Shown here in pieces: positions 7,632 through 17,291 of a stretch of 36,790 nucleotides of DNA; position 1 is the stretch's first letter, and each line of letters opens with the position of its first letter. Both the position numbers and the translations under genes were made by a program. The notes beneath the pieces are model-generated. The model did no database searches and was not told the origin of the DNA. It saw only the letters and a list, made by a program, of their open reading frames with translations. The stretch covers positions 354 through 37,143 of the forward strand of contig NZ_JAAIKD010000009.1 of the NCBI RefSeq assembly GCF_010820555.1, read 5' to 3'. The DNA is from Psychroflexus aurantiacus. GTDB lineage: Bacteria; Bacteroidota; Bacteroidia; Flavobacteriales; Flavobacteriaceae.

Positions 7632-8741
7632 TTATAATTTTTTTCGTTTGTTGTTTTCGTAATCTTCAAAAATCATTTCCCCAAGACCTTTCAACCCGGA
7701 AAAGTATGCTCTCCCCTGGTTGGATTTGGTGAATTCCCTTACAAACTGCTGTAAGTAAGGATCGGAAGCGATCATAAAGGTGGTAATGGGTATCTTCAGT
7801 TTTCGGGCCTGAGCCGCCATGTTGTAGCATTTCTTGGTAATGGTTTCGTCCAGGCCTGCACTGTTTTTGTAGTAGCTTCCATCGGCAAGTTTCAGACAGC
7901 TGGGTTTTCCATCGGTGATCATGAAAATCTGTTTGTTGGCATTTCGTTTCCTGCTCAGAATTTTCATGGCCAATTGTAATCCTGCCACGGTGTTGGTATG
8001 GTAAGGCCCTACCTGTAAGTAAGGTAAATCTCCAATTTTCACCGGCCAGGAGTCATTTCCAAAGACGATGATATCCAAGGTGTCTTTGGCATATTTAGTC
8101 GTTATCATTTCAGCCAGAGCCATCGCCACTTTTTTGGCAGGGGTGATTCTGTCTTCACCGTATAAAATCATACTGTGGCTGATGTCAATCATAAGCACGG
8201 TACTCATTTGAGTCTGGTGATGGGTGTCGTTTACAACCAGGTCATTCTCCGACATTTTAAATTCGTCGATTCCATGATTGATCTGAGCGTTTTTAAAACT
8301 TTCAGTCATAGAAACCTGGTCAAAACCATCGCCAAACTGGAAATCCCTTAAATCTCCTGTCTTATCTTCGCCAATGCCGGTATGCTTTGTTTTGTGTTTT
8401 CCGGAACCACTTCGTCTCAGTTTTCCAAAAATCTGCTCCAGAGCATGCTTTCGTATAGCCTGTTCGGTTTTGTTGGTAATCTTGACTCCGGAATTTCCAT
8501 CAGGCTTTATTTCTTCCCGGATATAACCTTTCTTCTTGAGGTCTTCGATGAAATCATCAATGCTATAGTCTTCATTGGTAATTTCATAAGTTTTGTCTAA
8601 TTCACGCAGCCAGTCTATAGCTTCATCGAAGTCCCCGGAAGTATGTGTAATCAATTCCATAAAGAGGTCCAGAAGCTTGTCGAACAAGCTTGTGTTTTCC
8701 TCATGGGTTTTAAATACGATTCCTTTTCTATAATTTGCCAT
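7632..8741 (-). CDS. VWA-domain protein, partner of the MoxR-like ATPase
   Basis: A 369-aa protein without signal peptide or transmembrane helix, hence cytoplasmic. Residues 1-150 are charged and helical, with no recognised domain. A von Willebrand A domain follows (about 178-355), with the metal-binding site DISHS (186-190), the Thr in HTNT (248-251) and ITDGKP (Asp 277). VWA proteins paired with MoxR ATPases (for example ViaA with RavA, CoxE with CoxD) act as adaptors or effectors in metal insertion and complex assembly; that is family knowledge, and the target here is not known. It is the first gene of the minus-strand run that continues with the ATPase and two small membrane proteins. Confidence 0.9.
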   Translation of the reverse strand: MANYRKGIVFKTHEENTSLFDKLLDLFMELITHTSGDFDEAIDWLRELDKTYEITNEDYSIDDFIEDLKKKGYIREEIKPDGNSGVKITNKTEQAIRKHALEQIFGKLRRSGSGKHKTKHTGIGEDKTGDLRDFQFGDGFDQVSMTESFKNAQINHGIDEFKMSENDLVVNDTHHQTQMSTVLMIDISHSMILYGEDRITPAKKVAMALAEMITTKYAKDTLDIIVFGNDSWPVKIGDLPYLQVGPYHTNTVAGLQLAMKILSRKRNANKQIFMITDGKPSCLKLADGSYYKNSAGLDETITKKCYNMAAQARKLKIPITTFMIASDPYLQQFVREFTKSNQGRAYFSGLKGLGEMIFEDYENNKRKKL

Positions 8742-8922
8742 GCCTTAAAAGTAGTAGAAATAAGAGGAGACAGGGAATAAGTTTGTGTTAAACTGTTTTT
8801 AAATTAAACTCAGCCAGGTAATCCCCTGCGTTCGATTTTTCAGATCTGTATAGTGCCTGGTATCCAGGAGGTTGCCTTTTCAGCAGAATCCAAACGGCCA
8901 AAATCTTAAAGGCCTTAAGTTT

Positions 8923-10269
8923 TCAGGAAGCTGATAAATATTTTCTTCTGAATTTAATAACGAGCGCTATGCTTCGAATCAGCATCCACACAAAAAAAGC
9001 AATCCAGATCGCATACAGTTTGAAGCCTAAATAATCAAATAAAATCAGCGTAGGCCAGAAGCCGAGGAAGGTAGCGAAGAGTAAGACATTTCGGAGGTAT
9101 TTGGCTTCACCCAGCCCTTTGAAAATGCCGTCAAACATAAAGGCAATCGCATTGACAGGCTGCATGAGTAAGACCAGCCAGAATACCGAAGAAAAAAGAA
9201 TCAGCACCTGCTCGTCTTTATTGAAGATGAGTCCGATCTCATCATAGAACAACGCACAAATTCCTGCCAGTAACAGAGCAATAATGACCGCGTATTTACT
9301 GATGTCTTTGCTCAAATTCCAGAGTTTGGTATAGGCTTTGGCTCCAAGAAGTTTACCACCAATCGCATTTCCGGCATTGGCATAGCCATCGATAAAGAAA
9401 GAAAAAAACAACCAAATATTCATCAGGATACTTTGAGCGGCTATATAATTTTTTCCATAATCGGTGGCATAAGAATTTGCGAGGTATATGGCTATATTTA
9501 GGGCCAGGGTTCTCAAAAACAAGTTGGAAGCCATGCTGATGAGAGGCTTCAGGTTTGGATTTAGGCTAAAACTGAGTTTGAGATGAAATGGTGTTTTTTT
9601 GATGTAAAAGTGTAAAGCCATGATAAGCATGACAGCCTGCGCAATCACACTGGCTATAGCGGCCCCTTCCAGATGCATAGCGGGAATGAAACCCTCGATG
9701 CCATATACCAGTAAGAAATCTAGGCCGATGTTTACAGCTCCTCCTACCAGGCTGCACTTCATCGCCCACAGCGTATTTTGTAAGCCTCTAAAAACGCCAA
9801 ATATCGCAAAGGTGACCAGTGTAAACGGATAGCCAAGGGCTCTTATGCGGTAATAGCTTTGGGTATACTCTAGAATCAGGCCTTCGGCATTATAAGCACT
9901 GAAAATAAGTTCAGCAAAAAAAGCCGTTACGAAATAAATCAGTAGACTCAGTAAGAAATTGAGTAAGATGGTTTGCGGGACCAGTGTTTTTACAGCATTA
10001 AGTCTGTTGGAGCCTAAATGCTGAGAAACCAAGGCAGAAATGGCCGTTTTGGTCTGAGCCAGAATCCAAATGATAGCCGATAAAAAAGAGCCAACAATAC
10101 CGGCAGCGGCCAAAGCTTCCACGGCATTGTACTCTACATTTCCTATAATCGCAATGTCGCTTAAAGAAATCAGGGGTTCTGCAACACCGGCGATAATGGC
10201 CGGAATAGCAATGGTGTTGATTTCCTTAAACGATACCTTAGGGGTTTTAACGGAAGATTTAGATGACAT
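8923..10269 (-). CDS. MATE family efflux transporter
   Basis: A 448-aa integral membrane protein with about twelve hydrophobic helices. It begins with a short polar tail and the MATE-like opening INTIAIPAIIAGVAEPLISLSDIAIIG; a second pseudo-repeat starts near residue 235. FRGLQNTLWAMKCSLVGGAVNIGLD and FKGLGEAK mark the DinF-like subgroup. It would export cationic or other small molecules using an ion gradient; the substrate cannot be read from sequence. Its ATG lies inside the end of murF (11-bp overlap, 10259-10269), indicating translational coupling. About 180 bp follow before the VWA gene, containing an inverted repeat CTTAA-AGGCC-TTAAG but no clear terminator. Confidence 0.92.
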   Translation of the reverse strand: MSSKSSVKTPKVSFKEINTIAIPAIIAGVAEPLISLSDIAIIGNVEYNAVEALAAAGIVGSFLSAIIWILAQTKTAISALVSQHLGSNRLNAVKTLVPQTILLNFLLSLLIYFVTAFFAELIFSAYNAEGLILEYTQSYYRIRALGYPFTLVTFAIFGVFRGLQNTLWAMKCSLVGGAVNIGLDFLLVYGIEGFIPAMHLEGAAIASVIAQAVMLIMALHFYIKKTPFHLKLSFSLNPNLKPLISMASNLFLRTLALNIAIYLANSYATDYGKNYIAAQSILMNIWLFFSFFIDGYANAGNAIGGKLLGAKAYTKLWNLSKDISKYAVIIALLLAGICALFYDEIGLIFNKDEQVLILFSSVFWLVLLMQPVNAIAFMFDGIFKGLGEAKYLRNVLLFATFLGFWPTLILFDYLGFKLYAIWIAFFVWMLIRSIALVIKFRRKYLSAS

Positions 10270-11545
10270 CGAGTATGCTTTCCAGTTTCATGCCTCTGGA
10301 CCCCTTTATGAGGATATTTGAGGAGAGTTGAGTCTTGTTGGTTTTGACAAATTCTTTCAGCTCCTCTGTCGTCTTAAAGCCTTTAACCTTATCAAATGCT
10401 GAAGCAGCTTCACTGAAATGTTCTCCGCAAACCAGGATGTCATCAAAGTCTAAGGTCTTACAAACCTCAAGTATATGCAGGTGTTCCTGAGAAGAGTCCT
10501 GGCCCACTTCAAACATGTCGCCCAGAATGACGCTTTGTGGTCCCGATTCCATCTGTTTGAAACTTCTCAACGCAGCCTCCATGCTCGTGGGATTGGCGTT
10601 GTAAGCATCGAGCAGGATGTTCTTACCCTCTTTTTTAAGGATCTGAGATCTCATCTCTTCCGGTTCAAATTCTTCAATGGCTACTTTTATCTCTTCTTTA
10701 TCCACGCTGAAATACCTGCCAATACCTATAGCAGCGGATATGTTTTTGAAATTATAACGGCCTATCAATTTACTGTGGATAGTCAAATTTGAATACTCAA
10801 CTGTGACGAAAGGCCGGGCCTCTTTAAAAATAACCTGACAATCGGAAAGCGGTTTTTCGCCTATGCTGTAGTTTTTATGCTTTATGGCTTTCTCGACCTG
10901 CAAATCGTCGTCGCGGTTGAAAAAGATCAGGCCGTCGTGCTCAATAAGATAGTCGTAAAGTTCTGATTTGCCCTTTATCACTCCTTCTATTCCTCCGAAG
11001 CCTTCCAGATGAGCTTTGCCGAAATTGGTAATCAATCCGTAATTGGGCTCTGCGATTTTGCAAAGCGCTTCGATCTCTTTCTGGTGGTTCGCACCCATTT
11101 CTACAATGCCTAAATCCAATTCAGCAGTAAAAGAAAGCAGGGTTAAAGGAACGCCAATGTGATTGTTTAGGTTTCCAAGGGTTGCTTTTACTTTAAATTC
11201 TTTGGAAAGCACCTCATGTGTCAATTTTTTGGTGGTGGTTTTCCCATTGCTCCCCGTGATGGCTATAATGGGAATTTTAATCTGTTTTCGGTGATAGTTG
11301 GCCAAATCCTGCAGGGTCTCTAAAACATCATCCACAAGCATTTTGGATTCTCCAGTCTGTGTTTTATCATCGATTACAGCTAATAAGGCTCCATGTTCAA
11401 GGGCTTTATCGGCATAGCTGTTGCCATCGAAATTATCGCCTTTTAAAGCAAAGAAAATAGAATTGGGTTCGATTTTCCTTGTATCGGTGGATACGCCGCT
11501 GCTGACGAGAAACCTGGAATATAAGTGAGGTATATCTTTCATCAT
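10259..11545 (-). CDS. murF: UDP-N-acetylmuramoyl-tripeptide--D-alanyl-D-alanine ligase
   Basis: A 428-aa Mur ligase that adds D-Ala-D-Ala to the UDP-MurNAc tripeptide in the cytoplasm, the last soluble precursor step of peptidoglycan synthesis. Visible are the N-terminal substrate-binding part (VSTDTRKIEPNSIFFALKG), the ATP-binding loop TGSNGKTTT (97-105), GIVEMGANHQKEI, and LLDAYNANPTSMEAAL in the C-terminal domain. Length fits the family. Unusually it lies between gldJ and a MATE gene rather than in the division and cell-wall cluster. Two adjacent ATGs (11545 and 11542) could start it. A consensus-like promoter and the gldJ terminator lie within the 60 bp upstream. Confidence 0.95.
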   Translation of the reverse strand: MMKDIPHLYSRFLVSSGVSTDTRKIEPNSIFFALKGDNFDGNSYADKALEHGALLAVIDDKTQTGESKMLVDDVLETLQDLANYHRKQIKIPIIAITGSNGKTTTKKLTHEVLSKEFKVKATLGNLNNHIGVPLTLLSFTAELDLGIVEMGANHQKEIEALCKIAEPNYGLITNFGKAHLEGFGGIEGVIKGKSELYDYLIEHDGLIFFNRDDDLQVEKAIKHKNYSIGEKPLSDCQVIFKEARPFVTVEYSNLTIHSKLIGRYNFKNISAAIGIGRYFSVDKEEIKVAIEEFEPEEMRSQILKKEGKNILLDAYNANPTSMEAALRSFKQMESGPQSVILGDMFEVGQDSSQEHLHILEVCKTLDFDDILVCGEHFSEAASAFDKVKGFKTTEELKEFVKTNKTQLSSNILIKGSRGMKLESILDVI

Positions 11546-11554
11546 AAGAAATAA

Positions 11555-11585
11555 AAAAAGCTCTAATACAAAATTAGAGCTTTTT
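11555..11585 (-). terminator. Intrinsic terminator of gldJ
   Basis: A 13-bp perfect stem (11555-11567 with 11573-11585) around GCTCTAAT/ATTAGAGC with a 5-nt loop. In the minus-strand transcript it ends in a run of U. It lies 18 bp past the gldJ stop and ends only about 10 bp before the murF ATG. Confidence 0.85.
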
Positions 11586-11597
11586 AGTCAGTTTCAA
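11569..11597 (-). promoter_or_regulatory. Candidate murF promoter inside the gldJ terminator
   Basis: On the minus strand, TTG (11597-11595), an 18-bp spacer and TAATTTTG (11576-11569) fit the Flavobacterium consensus TTG-N17-23-TAnnTTTG. The -7 box covers the hairpin loop and part of its 5' arm (transcript sense), so transcription would begin in the 3' arm and read directly into murF. Confidence 0.65.
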
Positions 11598-11602
11598 CTT
11601 TT

Positions 11603-13255
11603 TTAATTTCTTGTTCTTCTCCCTTTATTGGATTTTGAACCAACTTTGGACATGGCGTTTCTAAAACCGATGTCATTTGTTGCCATCTCCTGAGGGTAAA
11701 ATCTGCGTTGAGCAGGATCAAGCCAGTAGGCTCTGTCTTTCCAGGATCCGCCTTTATAAACGCGCACATTGTCATCGATAAGCGTTGTTCTGCCAGACGA
11801 ATCGTCAAAGTTTCTCTGCATTTCACCGTCTTTTAAAGTCACAGCATTTTCAGGAGAATTGTACATGTTTTGGTCCTCGGCATCCGCATTGTTTTGTCCG
11901 TAGAATCTCGAAGACGATAAGTCTCCGTCTCTGTAATTTATATTATCGCTTTTGGAGAATTGTGTTCTTAAATAGGTTTCGCTTTCGCCGATTTCAACCT
12001 GAACAATTTCGCCCGGGGTAGTTCTGGCTACGATTTTACCATTGCTCAGGGTGTCGTAAATGACCTCATCCTGAGAAAGAACTTTAACTGTTCCATCTTG
12101 AGCTATAGCGTTTTTGGTATACACATTACCTCTGAAATAATTGAAATCGTTAAATTCATTATCTACCTTAGGTCTGTAAACATCTGCAACCCATTCAGAG
12201 ACATTGCCTGCCATATCGTACAGACCGTAGTCGTTGGGTGCGTAAGATTTTACTTCATTGGTAATATCTGCACCATCATCACTCCATCCGGCTATACCGC
12301 CATAATCTCCTTTACCCTGTTTAAAATTGGCTAGCTGGTCTCCTATATTAGTTCTTTCTGCAGACCTGGTGTATTGACCGTCCCATGGGTATTTTTTTCT
12401 TCCCCGGTAGGTGTTGTATTCTCTCACAGAACTCTGTCCTAAAGCAGCATACTCCCACTCCGCTTCGGTAGGAAGCCTGTAGGCAGGCAGTAATTCGCCA
12501 TCTTTTCTCTGGACATAAATATTGGTGCTGTCCGGATTGTTTCTAAGCAGTCTGTCGCTTTGCTTTCCGCCTCTGGTAATGCTATCATTGCCGCCATATA
12601 CTAAACTTGGCGCATTGAGATAGGTTTCTGTGCTAAACAGGCTTTCTGCACTTGCATCTTTATAAGCACCTCTTACCGTGTAGCCTTTTTCTTCCAAGCG
12701 TTTTTCGTTAACACGTTCTGTTCTCCATTGGCTAAACTCTGTGGCCTGTATCCAGTTAACTCCCACAACAGGATAGTTGTGGTAGGCAGGATGCCTCAGG
12801 TAATTTTTAACCATGGTTTCATTAAATCCAAGCGGATTCCTCCAGACCAGAGTATCAGGCAATGCGCCTGTATAAATGTTTCTATAACGCTCTTCAGACG
12901 GAGGGAAAATTTCCTTTAACCAGTCTAAATATTCCAGGTACATAATATTGGTGACCTCGGTTTCATCTATAAAAAACGACTGAATATGTTGCTGGGTTGG
13001 TGTGTTATTCCAGTCATGCATGACATCATCCTGAACTCTGCCCATTGTAAATGTACCGCCTTCCACAAAAAGAAGACCAGGACCAGGGTCTTGTTCTTCG
13101 TAGTCTGTTTTGTAGCTTACACCTCCATCTTTTCCACTTAAATCCCAGCCGGTTGCTCTTGAGCTACCGTTGTAATCTCTAGAATTATTGCAGCTTGATA
13201 TAGCTAATGCCATACAAACAAGCATGCAAGATTTAACGAAGTTTTTCCTAATCAT
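11603..13255 (-). CDS. gldJ: Gliding motility / T9SS lipoprotein GldJ
   Basis: A 550-aa outer-membrane lipoprotein. The signal peptide ends in a lipobox (LAISSC, Cys near residue 22), followed by a formylglycine-generating-enzyme-like (FGE-sulfatase) fold: FVEGGTFTMGRVQDD, FFIDETEVTNIMYLEYLDW, YPVVGVNWIQATEFSQWR, RLPTEAEWEYAALGQ, GLYDMAGNVSEWVADVY, VYKGGSWKDRAYWLDP and IGFRNAM. In Flavobacterium johnsoniae GldJ is needed for gliding and for stability of GldK, and forms a track-like or ring-associated structure; enzymatic activity is not expected. The basic C-terminal tail (KSNKGRRTRN) is retained. It is divergent from porU, another T9SS gene, with 171 bp between the starts, so the two may be coregulated. 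Confidence 0.93.
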   Translation of the reverse strand: MIRKNFVKSCMLVCMALAISSCNNSRDYNGSSRATGWDLSGKDGGVSYKTDYEEQDPGPGLLFVEGGTFTMGRVQDDVMHDWNNTPTQQHIQSFFIDETEVTNIMYLEYLDWLKEIFPPSEERYRNIYTGALPDTLVWRNPLGFNETMVKNYLRHPAYHNYPVVGVNWIQATEFSQWRTERVNEKRLEEKGYTVRGAYKDASAESLFSTETYLNAPSLVYGGNDSITRGGKQSDRLLRNNPDSTNIYVQRKDGELLPAYRLPTEAEWEYAALGQSSVREYNTYRGRKKYPWDGQYTRSAERTNIGDQLANFKQGKGDYGGIAGWSDDGADITNEVKSYAPNDYGLYDMAGNVSEWVADVYRPKVDNEFNDFNYFRGNVYTKNAIAQDGTVKVLSQDEVIYDTLSNGKIVARTTPGEIVQVEIGESETYLRTQFSKSDNINYRDGDLSSSRFYGQNNADAEDQNMYNSPENAVTLKDGEMQRNFDDSSGRTTLIDDNVRVYKGGSWKDRAYWLDPAQRRFYPQEMATNDIGFRNAMSKVGSKSNKGRRTRN

Positions 13256-13426
13256 AATTTCGATTTTAGTCCAAATTTTGTCTGCAATATAATGATTAAC
13301 GCGGTATTGGCAAGTATATTTTATTGGTCAGGAATTAAATTTTTTTAAACTCATTTCTATTTCCTCTAATATATACTATCATTGTATACTTTACGTTTTT
13401 ACCTTACTAACAGACAAGATTTCAAC

Positions 13427-16400
13427 ATGAAAATGTTATCCCTATTTTTAACTCTATGTGCCAGCGTAATTTCTTACGGGCAAGGCGGTAAAGTTAATTT
13501 AAATTGGGGTAATAACAATAAAATTGCTAAAATATCTTCAGCTGAGACTTATTTTTCAGACTTGAATCCTGCCAACTTTGAATTTGATCAGAATACAGGG
13601 CGTCTGCTATACACCCGCTTTTTCAAAACCAATTCTTCTGCGCTTACTCTGAAAAACATCCAAACTGAACGGGTTTCAGAGCATCTCGTTACCGCTCTTG
13701 GCGTAGTTCCTCAGGCAATTGATTACGCGTTTTCTGAAGCTGTTTTTGAAAATCAGAAAAAACTCATTCTGAAATTAAATCCGTTTTTTTATAAGAATAA
13801 TGTTGTTCATAAGGTGGTTTCCTTCGAAACAGAAGAATCAAAAATTTCAGAACCTTCTTCCGGGTTTTCAGAGTTTAGTTCAAAAGCGACTGGAGCTCAA
13901 CTCACAAATTCTATATTTAGTTCTGGTGGATTATTTAAGTTTTATGTTGAAGAAACAGGGGTGCATCGTATAGACTATGCCTTTTTACAAAGTTTAGGCA
14001 TCAATCAATCTGATATTCCTTCCGAAAATCTTAAATTATACGGGCATGGTGGTGAAATGCTGCCTTTGAAAAATGAAGACAATTCCTATTTTGATCCGCC
14101 ACAACTCGCTATTCAGGTTTTTGATGGAGGCGATGGCGTGTTCAATCCCGGCGATTACCTCTTGTTTTATGCCACCAATACGGAAGCCTGGAGCGAAGAA
14201 AACGCGACCAATCTGAACCTTTACGCCTCCCGATCCTATTATTATGTCTCTGTGAATTCCGATGCCGGAAAACGCATGTCCTCCCTAAACCAGCCTGCAG
14301 GAAATCCTACAACGACATTTACTGAATTTGATGCCTATCAGTTTTACGAGGTCGATGAGACGAGCTTGTCTCTGGTAGGGAGACGCTGGTTTGGAGATCG
14401 TTTCGATATTGAAACGGAAAGAACTTACGCGTTCAATTTTCCAAATTTGGTTTCAAGCGAACCTGTTTTACTCGACATCCGAGTAGGTGCCATTTCACCG
14501 ATAAGCTCATCGTTTGGTTTTTCGGTTAATGGTCAGGTTCAGGGCAATACTATTTCAATTTTAGGAACAGATGCCAACAGTCCATCGCGAGGGGCACAAT
14601 TGAGAACTCAGGTGAATTCAAATTCTGATGAATTGACAATACAGCTAACTTACAATAAAAACGGAAATCCGGGTGCAACAGGCTTTTTAGATTTCATTTC
14701 GGTAGAAGCCAGGAGGGAATTAATTGCCGGAGACGTCCAGTTCAAATTCAAAAATAACGAGGCTTCCACGCTAAGCGGTATCGGAGAGTATGTTATTCAA
14801 AATGCGTCCCAGGTTTCTCAGGTATGGGAAATTACCGATCCAATCCATCCGACCTTTATTGCCAATCCGGAACAGTCTTCTGCTTTTTCCTTTAAAAGTC
14901 TTTTAGGGACTGCACGGGAATTCCAGCTGCTGACCTCCACTTATCTGCAACCTCGAATAGAGTCTGGCAATATACGAGTGCCGAGCCAAAATATAAAAGG
15001 TACAATTTTGACCAATGCTCAGGGACAGTTTCAGGATTTAGATTATTTAATAATAACTCAGGCTTCGTTCCTTTCGGCAGCCAACAGATTAGCGGAATAT
15101 AGGAGAGAACATGACGGTCTCGTTGTCAAAACCCTGACGGTAGAAGCTATTTACGAAGAGTTCAATTCCGGCAAACAGGATATTGGAGCTATCAGAAATT
15201 TGGTGAAGTATATATATGACCATGCCTCTTCGCCTGAGAACCGGATTAAATTTTTAGGAATCATTGGGGATGCTTCAGTAGATTATAAAAACAGATTACA
15301 AAACAACACCAATATAGTGCCTACCTTTCAAAGCCTGGGCAGTTTTTCTACAACGGTATCTTCCTTTATGTCCGATGATTTTTTTGTGATGATGAATCCC
15401 GGTGAAGGGAGAATGCAGCGAGGTGAACTGATGGATCTTTCGGTGGGCAGGATTCTGGCAGACACGCCACAACGGGCAAATGCCATGGTCGATAAGATTA
15501 TTTCTTCTGAAGAGAACGAGTCTTATGAGGAATGGCGAAATAACTTTATATTAATATCAGATGATGCCGACGATGAACGGGACTTTTACCTGCAGGTGGA
15601 TTTAGATAATCTCGGAGACAGGATTTCAGAAAATAAGCCCACCGTCAATGTGAAAAAAATTCACTCTGATGCTTTTCAGCAAATAGCCGGGGCGGGAGGA
15701 GACCGGTATCCCGAGGTGAATGAAACCATCACCAATTTCATTGAAGTAGGAGCGGCTGTGGTCAACTATTTTGGGCACGGTGGTGAAGATGGTCTGGCAC
15801 AGGAACGTATTGTGACACAAACCAACACGCAGAATTGGACCAATCCAGATCGCTATACCTGCTTTGTGACCATCACCTGTGAATTTACAAAGTTTGATAA
15901 TCCACTAAGGATGACGGGAGGAGAACTTACCTTCTGGAACGAGAATGGCGGAGCCTCTTCACTGGTCACCACTACCAGGGCAATAAGTGTCTTTGCTGGA
16001 GTCCAGTTCAATAATGTGTTTGCCCCTTTCCTTTTTGATTTTGACAACAACGATGAAACCATAGCTCAGTCAGTGGCCAGAGCCAAGCGAAATATTTCAG
16101 GGAATGGGAAACGCATCGTCTTTTTTGTGGGAGACCCGGCGATGAGGCTGCCCCTTCCAAAGCCCAGGGTTCAGCTCACAAGTATCAATGATGTAGCACT
16201 TTCTCAATTCACAGATACCCTGCAGGCACTGGGAAAATATAAGTTTAAAGGACAAATTGTAGATGCCGGCAATCAGGTGCTTCAGAATTACTCCGGGAAT
16301 TTGTCTGCTGTGATTTTCGATAAACGAATCGAAAGGCAGACCTTAGGGAATGACGGTGCTAGGATTAACGGTCAGCTGGCTATTATGGATTTTACGACTT

Positions 16401-17260
16401 TGGGAGAAAATTTGTTTAGAGGCCAGGCTAGCGTGGAAAGCGGAGAATTTGAATTTGAATTTATCCTTCCTAAAGATACGGGGCTTCCGGTTGATACTGG
16501 TCGGGTGAGTTTTTATTCTTCCAATCAAAACCAGCTTGAGGAATACAGCGGTTATAACACCGATCTTTTGATAGGGGGCTTAAATGAAGATGCACCTGAA
16601 GATAACGAAGGGCCCCTGATCAATCTGTTTATGAATGATGAAAGCTTTGTTAACGGAGGGATAACCGATAATCAACCTTATATTCTGGCGCTGCTTGAAG
16701 ATGAAAACGGAATCAATACCGCGGGAGGTATAGGTCACGATATCGTGGGTATTTTGGATGGGGATGAGGCGAATCCTATAATTCTGAACGAATATTACGA
16801 AGCCGAACAGGACGATTATACCAAGGGGAAGGTGTATTACAGACTGCGTGACCTGGAAGACGGAGAACATACCTTAACTCTAAAAGCCTGGGATGTCTAT
16901 AATAATTCTCAAACCCAGGATATTCATTTTGTGGTTGCCGGAGATGATGAACTTAAGATTACCCGGGTGCTTAATTACCCCAATCCATTTATAGATTACA
17001 CCGAGTTTTGGTTTAATCACAACCGACCGTTTGAGCCTCTTGAGGTGATGGTACAGGTCTTTACGGTGTCAGGAAAGCTTGTCTGGTCTGAAAATCAAAT
17101 TGCAAATACCAGTGGCTTTCTCTTCAGGGACATGAGCTGGGATGGAAGGGATGATTTTGGAGATAAAATAGGAAAAGGGGTTTATGTATACAAGCTTATA
17201 GTAAAATCAACGTTAACTAATCAGAAAGTAGAAAAATATGAGAAACTTGTCATTTTATAA
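13427..17260 (+). CDS. porU: T9SS C-terminal signal peptidase PorU
   Basis: A 1277-aa member of peptidase family C25 (gingipain fold). In the T9SS it cuts off the sorting domain of cargo at the outer surface and couples cargo to an anchor. The catalytic pair is His 784 (YFGHGGEDG) and Cys 818 (FVTITCEFTKFD), with the usual spacing of about 34 residues. The C-terminal domain (from about 1182, LNYPNPFIDYTEFWF, to the end) is itself a T9SS-like FlgD-type domain, kept uncleaved in PorU. The start is ATG 13427, giving the signal peptide MKMLSLFLTLCASVISYGQ; an upstream in-frame TTG at 13382 would bury it. porV follows 31 bp downstream. Confidence 0.94.
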   Translation: MKMLSLFLTLCASVISYGQGGKVNLNWGNNNKIAKISSAETYFSDLNPANFEFDQNTGRLLYTRFFKTNSSALTLKNIQTERVSEHLVTALGVVPQAIDYAFSEAVFENQKKLILKLNPFFYKNNVVHKVVSFETEESKISEPSSGFSEFSSKATGAQLTNSIFSSGGLFKFYVEETGVHRIDYAFLQSLGINQSDIPSENLKLYGHGGEMLPLKNEDNSYFDPPQLAIQVFDGGDGVFNPGDYLLFYATNTEAWSEENATNLNLYASRSYYYVSVNSDAGKRMSSLNQPAGNPTTTFTEFDAYQFYEVDETSLSLVGRRWFGDRFDIETERTYAFNFPNLVSSEPVLLDIRVGAISPISSSFGFSVNGQVQGNTISILGTDANSPSRGAQLRTQVNSNSDELTIQLTYNKNGNPGATGFLDFISVEARRELIAGDVQFKFKNNEASTLSGIGEYVIQNASQVSQVWEITDPIHPTFIANPEQSSAFSFKSLLGTAREFQLLTSTYLQPRIESGNIRVPSQNIKGTILTNAQGQFQDLDYLIITQASFLSAANRLAEYRREHDGLVVKTLTVEAIYEEFNSGKQDIGAIRNLVKYIYDHASSPENRIKFLGIIGDASVDYKNRLQNNTNIVPTFQSLGSFSTTVSSFMSDDFFVMMNPGEGRMQRGELMDLSVGRILADTPQRANAMVDKIISSEENESYEEWRNNFILISDDADDERDFYLQVDLDNLGDRISENKPTVNVKKIHSDAFQQIAGAGGDRYPEVNETITNFIEVGAAVVNYFGHGGEDGLAQERIVTQTNTQNWTNPDRYTCFVTITCEFTKFDNPLRMTGGELTFWNENGGASSLVTTTRAISVFAGVQFNNVFAPFLFDFDNNDETIAQSVARAKRNISGNGKRIVFFVGDPAMRLPLPKPRVQLTSINDVALSQFTDTLQALGKYKFKGQIVDAGNQVLQNYSGNLSAVIFDKRIERQTLGNDGARINGQLAIMDFTTLGENLFRGQASVESGEFEFEFILPKDTGLPVDTGRVSFYSSNQNQLEEYSGYNTDLLIGGLNEDAPEDNEGPLINLFMNDESFVNGGITDNQPYILALLEDENGINTAGGIGHDIVGILDGDEANPIILNEYYEAEQDDYTKGKVYYRLRDLEDGEHTLTLKAWDVYNNSQTQDIHFVVAGDDELKITRVLNYPNPFIDYTEFWFNHNRPFEPLEVMVQVFTVSGKLVWSENQIANTSGFLFRDMSWDGRDDFGDKIGKGVYVYKLIVKSTLTNQKVEKYEKLVIL

Positions 17261-17291
17261 TTTAAACAGAGTTGCTAATTCAAATTTACCT

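Noticed and set aside
13382-13426. TTG at 13382 as the start of porU
   Set aside because: It would add 15 residues with charged positions before a clear signal peptide; ATG 13427 gives a standard one.
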